A DNA stretch of 64,000 nt, taken from Bifidobacterium asteroides (lineage in GTDB: Bacteria; Actinomycetota; Actinomycetes; Actinomycetales; Bifidobacteriaceae). Below are positions 63,778-64,000 of this stretch, in pieces (positions within the stretch are counted from its first letter, which is position 1; each line of letters opens with the position of its first letter). The DNA lies in contig NZ_QGLK01000001.1 of the NCBI RefSeq assembly GCF_003202755.1, forward strand, positions 682,001 through 746,000, in the 5' to 3' direction. Both the position numbers and the translations under genes were made by a program. The notes beneath the pieces are model-generated. The model was not told where the DNA came from and searched no databases. It saw nothing but the letters and a program-made list of their open reading frames with translations.

Positions 63778-64000
63778 TCAAGCCCGATCGAAGGCATGCT
63801 GCCGTCTATCTGCCCAAGCGGTCCACCCAAGCATCTTGACCGCGGCATACCCGCGGCTTTCAGATTCGACTCGTGGTCTTGTCTGATGCTACAAAGTGAG
63901 CGATAACAAATGCTTTGGCCTCAGGCGAAGTTGTTGACCATGGTTTTGTGCGTATGAGGGTCTAAGTTAGGGTTAAAGGCCGATATTCATATAAGCCCAA

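Noticed and set aside
1-64000. CRISPR array or cas genes
   Set aside because: No regularly spaced repeats and no Cas-like proteins were seen.
1-64000. Insertion sequences or transposases
   Set aside because: No transposase-like protein or paired terminal repeats were noticed, despite several broken genes.

Overview
The window looks like a high-GC Gram-positive chromosome, most probably Bifidobacterium or a close relative. The best evidence is the tmRNA on the minus strand (29904-30299), whose tag frame reads AKSNRTEFALAA; I recall this as the bifidobacterial tag. The murein gene order, a PfkB fructokinase next to a ROK repressor, GH127/GH20/GH38 glycosidases and sugar ABC importers without their own ATPase also fit. 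An insect-gut lineage is possible, but that is inference.

Layout. 1-10.7 kb: division and cell-wall (dcw) cluster: possible ftsI tail, a MurE-like protein with no P-loop, murF, mraY, murD, ftsW, murG, murC, ftsQ, then convergent dtd. 11.2-16.5 kb: AraC regulator, GH127 beta-L-arabinofuranosidase-type enzyme and a divergent POT-type transporter. 16.6-19.3 kb: two broken genes (GNAT acetyltransferase and SMR efflux protein) and an FtsX-like permease with no ATPase beside it. 19.4-25.8 kb: a four-carbon sugar-acid operon (TPI-like isomerase, RpiB-like isomerase, PdxA2-like dehydrogenase, DtnK-like kinase, MFS transporter) divergent from a SorC regulator. Its kinase is frameshifted and its transporter has an in-frame amber codon. 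25.8-29.9 kb: an AT-rich islet next to ssrA with an EcoRI-type adenine methylase, a DUF262-HNH protein, a tiny upstream ORF and about 1.9 kb without recognisable genes. 30.4-35.0 kb: malate module (LysR, malic/malolactic enzyme, DASS transporter). 35.1-39.6 kb: fructokinase, ROK repressor and GH20 hexosaminidase. 39.7-48.7 kb: LytTR response regulator, AgrC-like kinase, permuted membrane-anchored GH3, small membrane protein, GH2 and GtrA-like protein. 48.8-50.2 kb: xylose isomerase.

50.4-63.8 kb reads as an N-glycan utilisation locus: a cytosolic GH18-like protein, an ABC importer, a secreted GH18-like protein, a GH38 alpha-mannosidase, a second ABC importer and a GH5 enzyme resembling the Man-beta-1,4-GlcNAc mannosidases of bifidobacteria. 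Both transcription units start with the same arrangement: a -10 box, three bases, then a 16-bp LacI-type palindrome ACTAAA-N4-TTTAGT. The two GH18-like proteins have complementary, non-canonical active-site motifs (D139/D141 in one, N158/E160 in the other). This pair is the most interesting candidate for new biochemistry in the window.
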